A stretch of DNA of 64,000 nt from contig PFJX01000081.1 in the NCBI GenBank assembly GCA_002784045.1, positions 1 to 64,000 of the forward strand. The letters run 5' to 3'. Below the pieces are notes generated by a model. It did no database searches. It saw nothing but the letters and a program-made list of their open reading frames with translations, and had not been told where the DNA came from. The DNA is from Hydrogenophilales bacterium CG_4_10_14_3_um_filter_63_21 (GTDB taxonomy: Bacteria > Pseudomonadota > Gammaproteobacteria > Burkholderiales > Thiobacillaceae). Shown here piece by piece: positions 33,893 through 40,474 of this stretch. How positions within the stretch are numbered: position 1 is the stretch's first letter; each line of letters starts with the position of its first letter. The position numbers and the translations under genes are program-made.

Positions 33893-34003
33893 TGGAATCC
33901 CCCTTGCCATGCGGCATTCCAAACAAATCGCTGTTTTGAATGGGTGCAAACGATTTGCAGCCTGTAGGATTGACGGCGGATAATTCGAGAAACGAGGCTG
34001 GTC
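33893..34003. promoter_or_regulatory. Divergent early promoter/operator region
   Basis: This 111-base gap separates the leftward early operon from a rightward gene. It contains TGCAAA-CGA-TTTGCA (33945-33959), a perfect dyad, and a second looser dyad CAAACA...TGTTTTG around 33920-33938. Such clustered dyads fit repressor control of the early promoter. I could not fix -35/-10 boxes. Confidence 0.55.
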
Positions 34004-34273
34004 ATGACTGACCTGGGAAACCGTCTGCAAGCCCGGATAACGGCGCAGAACCTGATCATCGAGGCGCTGCTGGACGCAGTTGTCCGCGCTGGGCTAATGG
34101 ACGTTGCCGCAGTCGTGGCCAAGCTGGAGCAGTTCGCCACTTCACCGAAGGCCAGTTGGCTGGACTCGGCAGAGGTGGGGCGCGTGACTGAGGAGGTGGA
34201 GGGATGGGCTGACATGATTGGCGACCTGTATCTGCCTCAGACGGAAAGCGATCCGGCCCGTAGCAACCTGTAG
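34004..34273 (+). CDS. Small phage protein of unknown function
   Basis: An 89-residue helical protein (MTDLGNRLQARITAQNLIIE, LLDAVVRAGLMDVAAVVAKLE). GAGG lies six bases upstream of the ATG. It reads rightward, against the early operon, and its 3' end overlaps a small leftward frame by 37 bases. No family recognised. Confidence 0.6.
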   Translation: MTDLGNRLQARITAQNLIIEALLDAVVRAGLMDVAAVVAKLEQFATSPKASWLDSAEVGRVTEEVEGWADMIGDLYLPQTESDPARSNL

Positions 34274-34413
34274 GCTTCCTGCATGGATATGCAAAGCAAG
34301 GTTGCTTGGTGGCGCAGTTCATCGCGCTGTCCGGGCGTAAGCCGGATGCGCTTGGTCAAAACGGTCAGCGTTGTCCGTTTTGGCGGGTGGGGGTGTTGGA
34401 TGGTCATGACCAT
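34237..34413 (-). CDS. Possible small phage protein (58 aa)
   Basis: A leftward frame of 58 codons: TLTVLTKRIRLTPGQRDELR then HQATLLCISMQEAYRLLRAG, a basic helical peptide that looks like a small DNA-binding protein. It begins 11 bases after the antirepressor stop. There is no clear ribosome site, and dyad site 1 lies within it, so the call is uncertain. Confidence 0.35.
   Translation of the reverse strand: MVMTIQHPHPPKRTTLTVLTKRIRLTPGQRDELRHQATLLCISMQEAYRLLRAGSLSV
34357..34382 (-). promoter_or_regulatory. 26-bp dyad site 1
   Basis: Plus strand: CAAAACGGTCA, GCGT, TGTCCGTTTTG. Identical to site 2 at 35136. It lies just downstream of the antirepressor in leftward transcription. Confidence 0.65.
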
Positions 34414-34423
34414 TTACGGGAGG

Positions 34424-35116
34424 TCAGTTGCCGCCCAGCAGCCCTTGTCCGGCACCGTCCAGGTAATGCTCAAGCCCGCGATTGGCGGCGCTGGCGCAGT
34501 ACTTCTTGGTCAGCCGCGCCCGTTCCTCGCTGATGTGGCGAGCCACGACCGCCTGCAACAGCGCCGGAGTGGTAAGGTCTTCGCCTGCATCCGGGGTGAA
34601 ACGGTAACGGGCGTGAAGCAACTGGCACACTGTGCTGGTGCTGATGCCAACCTGTCGGGAGATGTCCTTTTGAGAAAGCCCTTGAACGAACAAGGTGAGT
34701 ACATCGAATTCCACCTGGCGCGTGATCTGCGCCCGGCCACTGCGGCCCTTCTGAGTCGGGGCAGGAAAATGTGGCTGACCGGTCATTTCGCTGGCCAGTA
34801 CCTGTTTGGCCCAGGCGCGGAATTGCTTTGCGCGGTCGGTGTTGGCAAAGAAGCCCAGCAACTGGCAGCCGGTGGCAGAGAAGATGCGCGTCTCACGCAT
34901 CTGACCCTGCGCCATCAATTTGATGGCGCAGGTATCCGTCTCAGTGAACTCGTCTGCGTGGCGGTTATAGAGATTGGTAATGCCAGTGCGGGCGTTGGCC
35001 TCGTTGTAGCCCAGACACTGGCCGACTTCTTGAGCGGTCAGCCACTTCTGGCCCGCATGGTCGATGATTTGAACGGGCTGGCCGTGGAATTGGGTGGTGA
35101 GGGTTTGCAGTTGCAT
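34424..35116 (-). CDS. BRO-N type antirepressor
   Basis: A 230-residue protein. The N-terminal BRO domain (QFHGQPVQIIDHAGQKWLTA, EVGQCLGYNEANARTGITNLY, KLMAQGQMRETRIFSATGCQ, ANTDRAKQFRAWAKQVL) is that of phage antirepressors and regulators. The C-terminal part has a helix-turn-helix (TLFVQGLSQKDISRQVGISTSTV). GGAG seven bases upstream supports the ATG. It lies between dyad sites 1 and 2 and follows the cro-like gene in the leftward lytic direction, so it probably favours lytic growth. Confidence 0.85.
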   Translation of the reverse strand: MQLQTLTTQFHGQPVQIIDHAGQKWLTAQEVGQCLGYNEANARTGITNLYNRHADEFTETDTCAIKLMAQGQMRETRIFSATGCQLLGFFANTDRAKQFRAWAKQVLASEMTGQPHFPAPTQKGRSGRAQITRQVEFDVLTLFVQGLSQKDISRQVGISTSTVCQLLHARYRFTPDAGEDLTTPALLQAVVARHISEERARLTKKYCASAANRGLEHYLDGAGQGLLGGN

Positions 35117-35135
35117 GGCGTTTCTCCTGAGTGGT

Positions 35136-35161
35136 CAAAACGGTCAGCGTTGTCCGTTTTG
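35136..35161 (-). promoter_or_regulatory. 26-bp dyad site 2
   Basis: Plus strand: CAAAACGGTCA, GCGT, TGTCCGTTTTG, identical to site 1. It lies between the cro-like stop and the antirepressor start, 20 bases upstream of the latter's ATG. Confidence 0.65.
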
Positions 35162-35174
35162 GTGGGTGGTATGG

Positions 35175-35366
35175 TTACGCTGCAATCTGGTCGGGGGTTT
35201 TCATGCCCAGCTTCACGGCGATTTCATGGGCGCGGCCATAGTTCGCCTTGTCGAAGCCGTTGAGGACGCGATAGACGGCGTTACGGGGGTAGCCGTGTTC
35301 GGCAGCCCACTCGGTAAAGGTTTTGCCCTCGCGGCGGAACTTGGATTTGATCTGTTGAGGGGTCAT
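35175..35366 (-). CDS. Cro/Ner-like DNA-binding protein
   Basis: A 63-residue protein (MTPQQIKSKFRREGKTFTEW, then AAEHGYPRNAVYRVLNGFDK) with a single compact helix-turn-helix, as in the Cro/Ner proteins that sit opposite the repressor in transposable phages. AAAGGAG eight bases upstream fixes the ATG. Its start is only 31 bases from a rightward gene start. It should be the first gene of the leftward lytic transcript. Confidence 0.85.
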   Translation of the reverse strand: MTPQQIKSKFRREGKTFTEWAAEHGYPRNAVYRVLNGFDKANYGRAHEIAVKLGMKTPDQIAA

Positions 35367-35397
35367 GGCGATGGCTCCTTTAACGGGGAGGTGTTGC

Positions 35398-35715
35398 ATG
35401 GATGTTGAAGACGAGCCAGAACTGACGCCGGAGTACTTGGCGGACTGGATCGGGCAGATTGAGGACAGGGTGTGGTGTGCAGAAAGGGATGCGGCCATAT
35501 CCCGTTTCGTGCTGGGAAATCTGGTGCTGGAACTGGGGCGAACCGGGGTGATCGATGCCGAGGGTTTCATTCGGAAACTCCTGGTTGCTGCGCCCCAGCA
35601 TCCCGATCAGCCACAGGCGGTGCAGGAATTTCTGGAGGCGCTTCTGTGTTACCTGCCACCATCTGGAGATATCGGCGGTAGTGGCGGGAACGGCGCTCCC
35701 CCGGTGTTTCATTAG
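35398..35715 (+). CDS. Phage protein of unknown function in the immunity region
   Basis: A 105-residue acidic helical protein (MDVEDEPELTPEYLADWIGQ, AISRFVLGNLVLELG) with a glycine-rich tail. GGGGAGG seven bases before the ATG fixes the start. It is divergent from the cro-like gene with only 31 bases between starts, and upstream of the repressor in the same direction. No family recognised. Confidence 0.65.
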   Translation: MDVEDEPELTPEYLADWIGQIEDRVWCAERDAAISRFVLGNLVLELGRTGVIDAEGFIRKLLVAAPQHPDQPQAVQEFLEALLCYLPPSGDIGGSGGNGAPPVFH

Positions 35716-35812
35716 CAAAGGGGCTGGGCTTGGGCATGTAGATTCGCTGTTCGCTGGAGCGGGGCATGGCGGCCTGGTCTCTATGAAAGATGTTTGATTG
35801 ATGTTTGTGATT

Positions 35813-35832
35813 ATGGGTACGAACGTACCCAT
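35813..35832. promoter_or_regulatory. Operator palindrome at the repressor gene
   Basis: ATGGGTACG-AA-CGTACCCAT, 9-bp perfect arms, ends 15 bases upstream of the repressor ATG (35848). A further half-site TACCCATCG recurs about 40 bases later, just inside the repressor coding sequence. This arrangement fits autoregulation by the repressor. Confidence 0.65.
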
Positions 35833-35847
35833 CGTCAAGGGATTTTT

Positions 35848-36204
35848 ATGAGTTTATTTTTACCCATCGGCGAGCGCCTAAAAGAAGAACGAGACAGGCT
35901 TGGCTTAAACCAGACCGACTTCGCGGCAATTGGTGGAATTGGGAGGAAGACCCAGTTCAACTACGAATCTGGTGAGCGGGCGCCGGATGGGGCTTATCTG
36001 GCTGCCATCGCAACAGCGGGCGCGGATGTCCTCTACATCCTCACCGGCCAGCGCGTCGGCGCTGCCGCGCCGGTTGCTCCCCTCAAGCCTGACGAGACTG
36101 CTCTGCTAGACAACTACAGGAATTCACCTGAGGAGCAACAACGCCTGTTGCGGGAGACAAGCGCTGCGTTCGCGCAACGTATCAAGGGGAAGCGAAGTGC
36201 ATAA
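35848..36204 (+). CDS. XRE-type phage repressor
   Basis: A 118-residue protein starting MSLFLPIGERLKEERDRLGL, with an XRE/HTH_3 domain (NQTDFAAIGGIGRKTQFNYE SGERAPDGAYLAAIATAGAD, two blocks) and a short helical C-terminus (EEQQRLLRETSAAFAQRIKG). There is no LexA-type peptidase domain, so induction would not be by self-cleavage. AAGGGA six bases upstream supports the start, and a 20-bp palindrome lies just before it. The downstream gp26-like gene overlaps it by eight bases. Confidence 0.85.
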   Translation: MSLFLPIGERLKEERDRLGLNQTDFAAIGGIGRKTQFNYESGERAPDGAYLAAIATAGADVLYILTGQRVGAAAPVAPLKPDETALLDNYRNSPEEQQRLLRETSAAFAQRIKGKRSA

Positions 36205-36550
36205 TCGGGCGGCGGCGGTGCATCCCGCTCAACCCCTCTCGTTGGATGCCTTTTCGATTCAAAAGGCAAGGCGCGAGCAGACACGGTGGCGGGTTCTATG
36301 TTGGCTGGATGCTCACAGACCAGAGAGAATGACTGACCTAGCGTTACTCGCCCTTGTTCAAACGCTCTATCAGGATGCAACGATTCACGAGTTGCAGCGC
36401 GAACTGGACTACCTGGCAGACAGGAATCTGTTGTCCATCAAACGCAAAGGTGAGCGTTGGGCCATGAGGCTAACCTACCAGGGAGTAGATATCGTTGAAT
36501 ACACGGTTCCATGTCCCGATGGCATCGGTAGACCAAAGAACCCAGCGTAG
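36197..36550 (+). CDS. gp26-like winged-helix paralogue in the immunity operon
   Basis: A 117-residue protein whose residues ~22-117 align with the packaging-operon protein at 22267-22572: KARREQTRWRVLCWLDAHRP against KVRRESMRWNILLILNNARP, DATIHELQRELDYLADRNLL against DATALEVRRELDYLADRRLV, and EYTVPCPDGIGRP against EYTVDCDPGIARP. It has an extra ~21-residue N-terminus. It overlaps the repressor stop by eight bases, so it is translated with the repressor in the lysogen. A DNA-binding role is inferred from the winged-helix pattern. Confidence 0.82.
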   Translation: MHNRAAAVHPAQPLSLDAFSIQKARREQTRWRVLCWLDAHRPERMTDLALLALVQTLYQDATIHELQRELDYLADRNLLSIKRKGERWAMRLTYQGVDIVEYTVPCPDGIGRPKNPA

Positions 36551-36578
36551 AACGTAGGCGATGATGCTGTGCTGGTGG

Positions 36579-36604
36579 CAAAAGCGCCAGCGCTGGCGCT
36601 TTTG
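36579..36604. terminator. Bidirectional terminator of the repressor operon
   Basis: A perfect 26-bp palindrome: CAAAAGCGCCAGC and its reverse complement, giving a 12-bp GC-rich stem flanked by A and T runs. It ends the rightward repressor/gp26-like transcript and would also stop leftward reading. Confidence 0.85.
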
Positions 36605-36759
36605 ATCGCCGCCCCGTCTGGCGCGTCTTTTTCCGTGGCTGGCACCTTCCCCTTGCCTAGTCTGGTGGAGCGCACGTAAACCGATTTATAAATCAGGCCA
36701 GGGGCATTGTCGGTCTGCCCTCTCCTGCGTGTTACTGCAGGAGGCGTCCTTCCATCCGG

Positions 36760-36785
36760 CAAAACGGACAACGCTGACCGCTTTG
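36760..36785 (+). promoter_or_regulatory. 26-bp dyad site 3
   Basis: CAAAACGGACA, ACGC, TGACCGCTTTG on the plus strand. This is the reverse complement of sites 1, 2 and 4 with one or two changes. As transcription here is rightward, its orientation relative to transcription is the same. It ends 11 bases before late promoter element P2. Confidence 0.65.
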
Positions 36786-36796
36786 CCCCCCGCTTC

Positions 36797-36841
36797 TTTT
36801 AAATCCGATTAAAAGACCGCCCTGGTCGTGCGGGCCATCAT
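36797..36841 (+). promoter_or_regulatory. Late promoter P2 (head operon)
   Basis: TTTAAA-TCCG-ATTAAA-AGAC, then CATCAT (36836-36841) 28 bases from the start of the second half-site. A start 7 bases after the hexamer falls on 36848, the A of the protease ATG, so the mRNA would have no leader. Confidence 0.7.
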
Positions 36842-36847
36842 GGCTCC

Positions 36848-37927
36848 ATGAACACGACCAAACCCATCCACATCTTTAGGCCTGGCCGCCATGTCACGAT
36901 GGCTGGCGAGGTCATCGAGTTCTCCGAGGCGGATGTAGCGGCAACAGCGCGGGCATACAACCCCAAGCTGCACGAAGCCCCCTTGGTGATTGGCCACCCC
37001 AAGACTGACGATCCGGCCCAGGGCTGGGTGCAGGCGCTGATCGCGAATGAGCGCGGGCTGTTTGCCGCGCCCCGTGATGTCGAAGCCGCGTTTGCCGAGC
37101 AGGTAGGTCTTCGCCGCTACGGCAAGGTCTCGGCCAAGTTTTATTCCCCCGACTCCCCCAGCAACCCCGTTCCCGGTGTCTGGTACCTGCGTCACGTCGG
37201 CTTCCTGGGCGCACAGCCCCCTGGCGTGAAGGGTCTGGACAACCCGTCCTTTGCCGATGCCGACGATGGCTGCGTGGCCTTCCAGGAAGCCATTGAGTTC
37301 GGCGACTGGAGCGACCGCACCAACGCCAGCCTATGGCGCAGCCTGCGCGACTGGTTCCTGGCCAAGTTCGGCCAGGAGGAGGCTGACCGCGCCCTGCCGA
37401 GCTGGAACGTGGACTCCATGCAGGAATCCGCCGTTCAGCCCGAACCGGAGGCGGGAAGCATCGCCCCGGCCTTTGCTGACCCCGCTTTACCCACCACTGA
37501 CAACCCGAAGGAGATCGACGCAGTGACCCCTGAAGAAAAGGCCCGGCTGGAGGCCGAAAACGCCCAGCTCAAAGCAACGCTCGCCCAGCGCGATGCCCGC
37601 GACAAGGAAGCCCAGGCGACCAAGCGCCACCAGGACAACGCTGCCTTTGCCGAGGGCCTGGTGGGCAAGGGCGTGCTGGCCCCCAAGCACAAGGATGCCG
37701 TGGTCGCGGTGCTCGACCTGGCGGCCACGCCCGCTGCCGATGGCAAGTCGGTCGAGTTCGGCGATGGCGACGGCAAGCAGCCCCTGGTGAATGCCCTCAA
37801 GGGCTTCCTGGGCGAGATGCCCAAGTTTGTCGAGTTCGGCGAAGCGGCCACCAAGGGTCGCGCCACCTCCAGCAAAGAGATCAACCCCCTGCTGGCCGAC
37901 GCCGAAGCTCGGGCAGCGGCCAACTAA
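36848..37927 (+). CDS. Head maturation protease / scaffold (Mu gpI-like)
   Basis: A 359-residue protein. The N-terminal protease part starts MNTTKPIHIFRPGRHVTMAG, then FSEADVAATARAYNP, HEAPLVIGHPKTDDPAQGWV and KFYSPDSPSNPVPG, as in Mu gpI. The C-terminal part (from about residue 226) is the scaffold: EEKARLEAENAQLKATLAQR then a charged helical region. No ribosome site precedes the ATG, in line with a leaderless start from P2. An internal start at 37523 probably makes the scaffold alone. Confidence 0.92.
   Translation: MNTTKPIHIFRPGRHVTMAGEVIEFSEADVAATARAYNPKLHEAPLVIGHPKTDDPAQGWVQALIANERGLFAAPRDVEAAFAEQVGLRRYGKVSAKFYSPDSPSNPVPGVWYLRHVGFLGAQPPGVKGLDNPSFADADDGCVAFQEAIEFGDWSDRTNASLWRSLRDWFLAKFGQEEADRALPSWNVDSMQESAVQPEPEAGSIAPAFADPALPTTDNPKEIDAVTPEEKARLEAENAQLKATLAQRDARDKEAQATKRHQDNAAFAEGLVGKGVLAPKHKDAVVAVLDLAATPAADGKSVEFGDGDGKQPLVNALKGFLGEMPKFVEFGEAATKGRATSSKEINPLLADAEARAAAN
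37523..37927 (+). CDS. Scaffold protein from an internal in-frame start (Mu gpZ-like)
   Basis: A GTG at 37523, in frame with the protease gene, is preceded by AAGGAG with nine bases between. It would give a 134-residue protein starting TPEEKARLEAENAQLKATLA, i.e. just the scaffold domain. Mu (I/Z) and lambda (C/Nu3) make their scaffolds the same way. Confidence 0.65.
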   Translation: MTPEEKARLEAENAQLKATLAQRDARDKEAQATKRHQDNAAFAEGLVGKGVLAPKHKDAVVAVLDLAATPAADGKSVEFGDGDGKQPLVNALKGFLGEMPKFVEFGEAATKGRATSSKEINPLLADAEARAAAN

Positions 37928-37942
37928 ACGGAAGGATTTCGC

Positions 37943-38308
37943 ATGAGTACCCAAACCCTTGCCACGCCGGTCGCTGACCTGGTGCTGGTGGAAGTGAATC
38001 CGGCCTGGAGCCGGGAAGCCGCAACCCTCACTGGCAGCCTGATCCAGCCGCTCACCGTGCTGGCCAAGGTTGGCGGCAAGTACCAGGCCGTCGACTTCGC
38101 CGGTAACGGCGGGGCCGAGAAGGCCGTGGCGGTCGCCTATGAAAAGGTCGATGCCTCGGCTGCGGACAAGAATGGCGTGGTGCTGGCCCGTGGCGCGGTG
38201 GTGGATGTGGCTGGCCTGGTCTGGCCTGTCGGCGCCACCGATGCCCAGAAGGCGGCGGCCCTGGACGAACTGGAGGCGCGGGGCATCGTGGCCCGTGCCG
38301 CCCTCTAA
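37943..38308 (+). CDS. Capsid decoration protein (lambda gpD-like)
   Basis: A 121-residue protein of the lambda head decoration family: a flexible N-terminus (LVEVNPAWSREAATLTGSLI), KVGGKYQAVDFAGNGGAEKA, DKNGVVLARGAVVDVAGLVW and GATDAQKAAALDELEARGI. It should trim the expanded capsid as trimers. It lies between the protease/scaffold and the capsid gene, the lambda C-D-E order. Confidence 0.88.
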   Translation: MSTQTLATPVADLVLVEVNPAWSREAATLTGSLIQPLTVLAKVGGKYQAVDFAGNGGAEKAVAVAYEKVDASAADKNGVVLARGAVVDVAGLVWPVGATDAQKAAALDELEARGIVARAAL

Positions 38309-38326
38309 CAACATAGGAGCTATGCC

Positions 38327-39307
38327 ATGAACCTGGCTGATCTGTTTAACGTAACGACCCTCACCGCCTCGGTGAACAAGCTGCCCGCCATGCCTGGCAA
38401 GGTGGGTGCGATGGGCCTCTTCGACGAAAAGGGCATCGCCACCACCACGGTGACGATTGATGAGAACGAGGGCCGCCTGATCCTGGTGCCCAATGCCTCC
38501 CGCAATGTCGATGCCCAGCCCATGAAGGGCGGCAAGCGCCGCCGTCGCGTCTTCGAGACCGCCCACCTTCCGCTTTCCGGCCAGATTCTGCCGGGTGACC
38601 TCCAGAACATTGCCCCCTTCGGGCAGGAAACCGTGGCCAACAGCCAGGCGGTGGTCATCAACAACAAGTTGCAGGAGCTGAAGAACAGCATTGAGGCCAC
38701 CCGCGAGTGGCAGCGTGTGGGTGCCCTGCGCGGCAAGATTCTGGATGCCGATGGCGCGGTCATCTACGACCTGTACGACGAATTCGGCGTGGCCAAGAAG
38801 TCCATCAACATCGCCTTCGGGGTCGAGGCCACCGATGTCCGCAAGTTCTGCCTGGATGCCAAGCGCCATGCCGAGAAGAAGCTCTCCGGCGTGATGGTCA
38901 CCGGCTTCCGTGCCTTCTGCGATGCCGCCTTCTTCGATGCGCTGACTGGCCATGCCAATGTGCAGAAGGCTTACGCGGCCTACCAGGAAGCGCAGGATCG
39001 CCTCGGTGGCGACATGCGTAGCGGCTTCCGCTACGGCGACATCGAGTTCGTGGAATACGACGTCACGGTATCCGGCCAGAAGTTCATCCCGGAAGGCGTG
39101 GCTCAGGTGTTCCCGGTGGCTCGCGGTGCCTTCGCCATGTACAACGCCCCGGCCAACTACAACGAGACCGTCAACACCATCGGTCAGCCGTACTACGCCA
39201 AGGCCGAAGCCCGCAAGATGGGCAAGGGCTGGGACTTGGAAGTACAGGCCAACCCGCTGGCCCTGTGCCTCTTCCCCGAAGCCCTGGTCGAGCTGAAGGC
39301 AGCCTAA
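38327..39307 (+). CDS. Major capsid protein (lambda gpE family)
   Basis: A 326-residue HK97-fold capsid protein of the lambda E family rather than Mu gpT. Seen blocks: MNLADLFNVTTLTASVNKLP, GLFDEKGIATTTVTIDENEG, LPLSGQILPGDLQNIAPFGQ, EATREWQRVGALRGKILDAD, IEFVEYDVTVSGQKFIPEG and YYAKAEARKMGKGWDLEVQ. It is followed by the head-tail joining genes. Confidence 0.92.
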   Translation: MNLADLFNVTTLTASVNKLPAMPGKVGAMGLFDEKGIATTTVTIDENEGRLILVPNASRNVDAQPMKGGKRRRRVFETAHLPLSGQILPGDLQNIAPFGQETVANSQAVVINNKLQELKNSIEATREWQRVGALRGKILDADGAVIYDLYDEFGVAKKSINIAFGVEATDVRKFCLDAKRHAEKKLSGVMVTGFRAFCDAAFFDALTGHANVQKAYAAYQEAQDRLGGDMRSGFRYGDIEFVEYDVTVSGQKFIPEGVAQVFPVARGAFAMYNAPANYNETVNTIGQPYYAKAEARKMGKGWDLEVQANPLALCLFPEALVELKAA

Positions 39308-39310
39308 CCC

Positions 39311-39754
39311 ATGCGCTACTGCACCCTCGAAGACCTGACCCTGGCGATTCCGGCCCGGACGCTGGCGCAGTTGTCCAACGACACTTCGCCCGCCACCGAG
39401 CCGAATCTCCCGGTCATCGAGCGTGCCGTGGCGCACGCCGAAGAGGTGATCGACGGCTACCTGCGAAGCCGCTACGAGCTGCCGCTCAAGGATGTGCCCA
39501 CGGTGGTGCGCGAGCTGACCGTCAACATCGCCAGGCACTGGCTTTACGCCCGCCGCCCGGAGGGCAAGGATGATCTGCCTCCGGCGGTGGTGCGGGCCTA
39601 CAAGGCGGCAATGGACATGCTCGCGGCCATCCAGAAAGGAGCGCTGACCATCGGTGTCCAGGCTTCGCTTGGCTCCCAGCCGGAGCCAGGAAAGATGCGG
39701 GTGAAGACCAGCGGCTCACGTCTCTTCGGACGATCCACCCTGGACAAGTACTGA
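39311..39754 (+). CDS. DUF1320 head-tail connector (Mu gp36-like)
   Basis: A 147-residue protein. It starts MRYCTLEDLTLAIPARTLAQ, with VIERAVAHAEEVIDGYLRSR and VVRELTVNIARHWLYARRPE, the DUF1320 pattern of Mu gp36, a head completion/connector protein. It starts three bases after the capsid stop. Confidence 0.88.
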   Translation: MRYCTLEDLTLAIPARTLAQLSNDTSPATEPNLPVIERAVAHAEEVIDGYLRSRYELPLKDVPTVVRELTVNIARHWLYARRPEGKDDLPPAVVRAYKAAMDMLAAIQKGALTIGVQASLGSQPEPGKMRVKTSGSRLFGRSTLDKY

Positions 39755-39755
39755 C

Positions 39756-40229
39756 ATGAGCGACACGTTGATTCCCAACACCAGCGAGGCCCTCGAAGAG
39801 GCTGTGATTGCCCGACTGAAGGCCCGCTTTCCCGATCTGGAAGTGGAAGCCTTCCCCGATGACCCCGACGAATACCGGCTGAACCATCCCCTGGGTGCGC
39901 TGCTGGTGCGCTATCACGGCAGCAAGTTTGGCCCCCTGCTGGATACCGACCTGGTGGTACAGGATCGGGTGATGGCAGTGGAGGTCACGCTGGTCTTCCG
40001 CAGCCTCAACGGCAAGGAAGGCATCTACGCCTACCTGGAAGCGGTACGGCTGGCGCTGGCGGGCTTCAAGCCGCCTGCCTTCGCAAAACTCAAGCCCATC
40101 GGCGAGGAATTCCTCTCCCAGGGCGGCGGCGAGTGGCGGTACGCCATCGACTTCGCCACGACCACCACGGTGATCGAGGAAGGCGAACCCGACCTTGACC
40201 CGCTATCCACCCGAATCTCGTTCAAGTGA
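39756..40229 (+). CDS. DUF1834 tail completion protein (Mu gp37-like)
   Basis: A 157-residue protein (ALEEAVIARLKARFPDLEVE, HPLGALLVRYHGSKFGPLLD, YAYLEAVRLALAGFKPP, GEWRYAIDFATTTTVIEEG) matching the Mu gp37 family, thought to complete the tail end that joins the head. Confidence 0.87.
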   Translation: MSDTLIPNTSEALEEAVIARLKARFPDLEVEAFPDDPDEYRLNHPLGALLVRYHGSKFGPLLDTDLVVQDRVMAVEVTLVFRSLNGKEGIYAYLEAVRLALAGFKPPAFAKLKPIGEEFLSQGGGEWRYAIDFATTTTVIEEGEPDLDPLSTRISFK

Positions 40230-40237
40230 GGAGAACC

Positions 40238-40474
40238 ATGAAATACCGTTATCAAGGGCCGGTCGATTCGAGCGTCACGCTCAAAGTCGACGGCAAAGAG
40301 CAAGACGTGATGCTGTTCCGGGGCAAGCCTGTCGAGTTGCCCGAAGGCCACGACTACGTCCAGATGCTGGTTGCCCTGGACTACCTGGTGCCGGAGAACG
40401 AAGCGCCCGCTGTGGCCGACGCCCAAGCTCCGGCTGACGCCCCCGACTCCACCCTCAAGAAAGGAGCCAAGTAA
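40238..40474 (+). CDS. Small structural protein (Mu gp38 position)
   Basis: A 78-residue protein: MKYRYQGPVDSSVTLKVDGK, then FRGKPVELPEGHDYVQML and an Ala/Pro-rich tail. GAGGAG four bases upstream of the ATG at 40238 decides against a GTG at 40226. It sits exactly where Mu has the DUF2635 gene gp38. Its stop overlaps the sheath ATG (TAATG). Confidence 0.75.
   Translation: MKYRYQGPVDSSVTLKVDGKEQDVMLFRGKPVELPEGHDYVQMLVALDYLVPENEAPAVADAQAPADAPDSTLKKGAK

Larger units (their letters stand above)
36551..36847. other. Intergenic region between immunity operon and head operon
   Basis: This 297-base gap holds, in order, a perfect terminator palindrome (36579-36604), an AT-rich palindrome GATTTATAAATC (36683-36694), a hairpin CTCCTGC / GCAGGAG (36722-36743), dyad site 3 (36760-36785) and late promoter P2 (36797-36841). 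A leftward open frame crosses it but shows no family likeness and is not called. Confidence 0.7.

Noticed and set aside
33414..33926. N-terminal extension of the 68-residue early protein (frame open from 33926)
   Set aside because: It runs antiparallel to nothing but overlaps the HTH gene in another frame; a strong ribosome site at 33413 gives the shorter protein.
36475..36771. 98-codon leftward frame in the gap before the head operon
   Set aside because: It covers a terminator, hairpins and a dyad site, lacks a ribosome site and has no recognisable family.
37487..39538. 683-codon leftward frame opposite the head genes
   Set aside because: The longest antisense frame, but it covers three capsid genes with clear families. 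Its composition is that of a GC-rich shadow.
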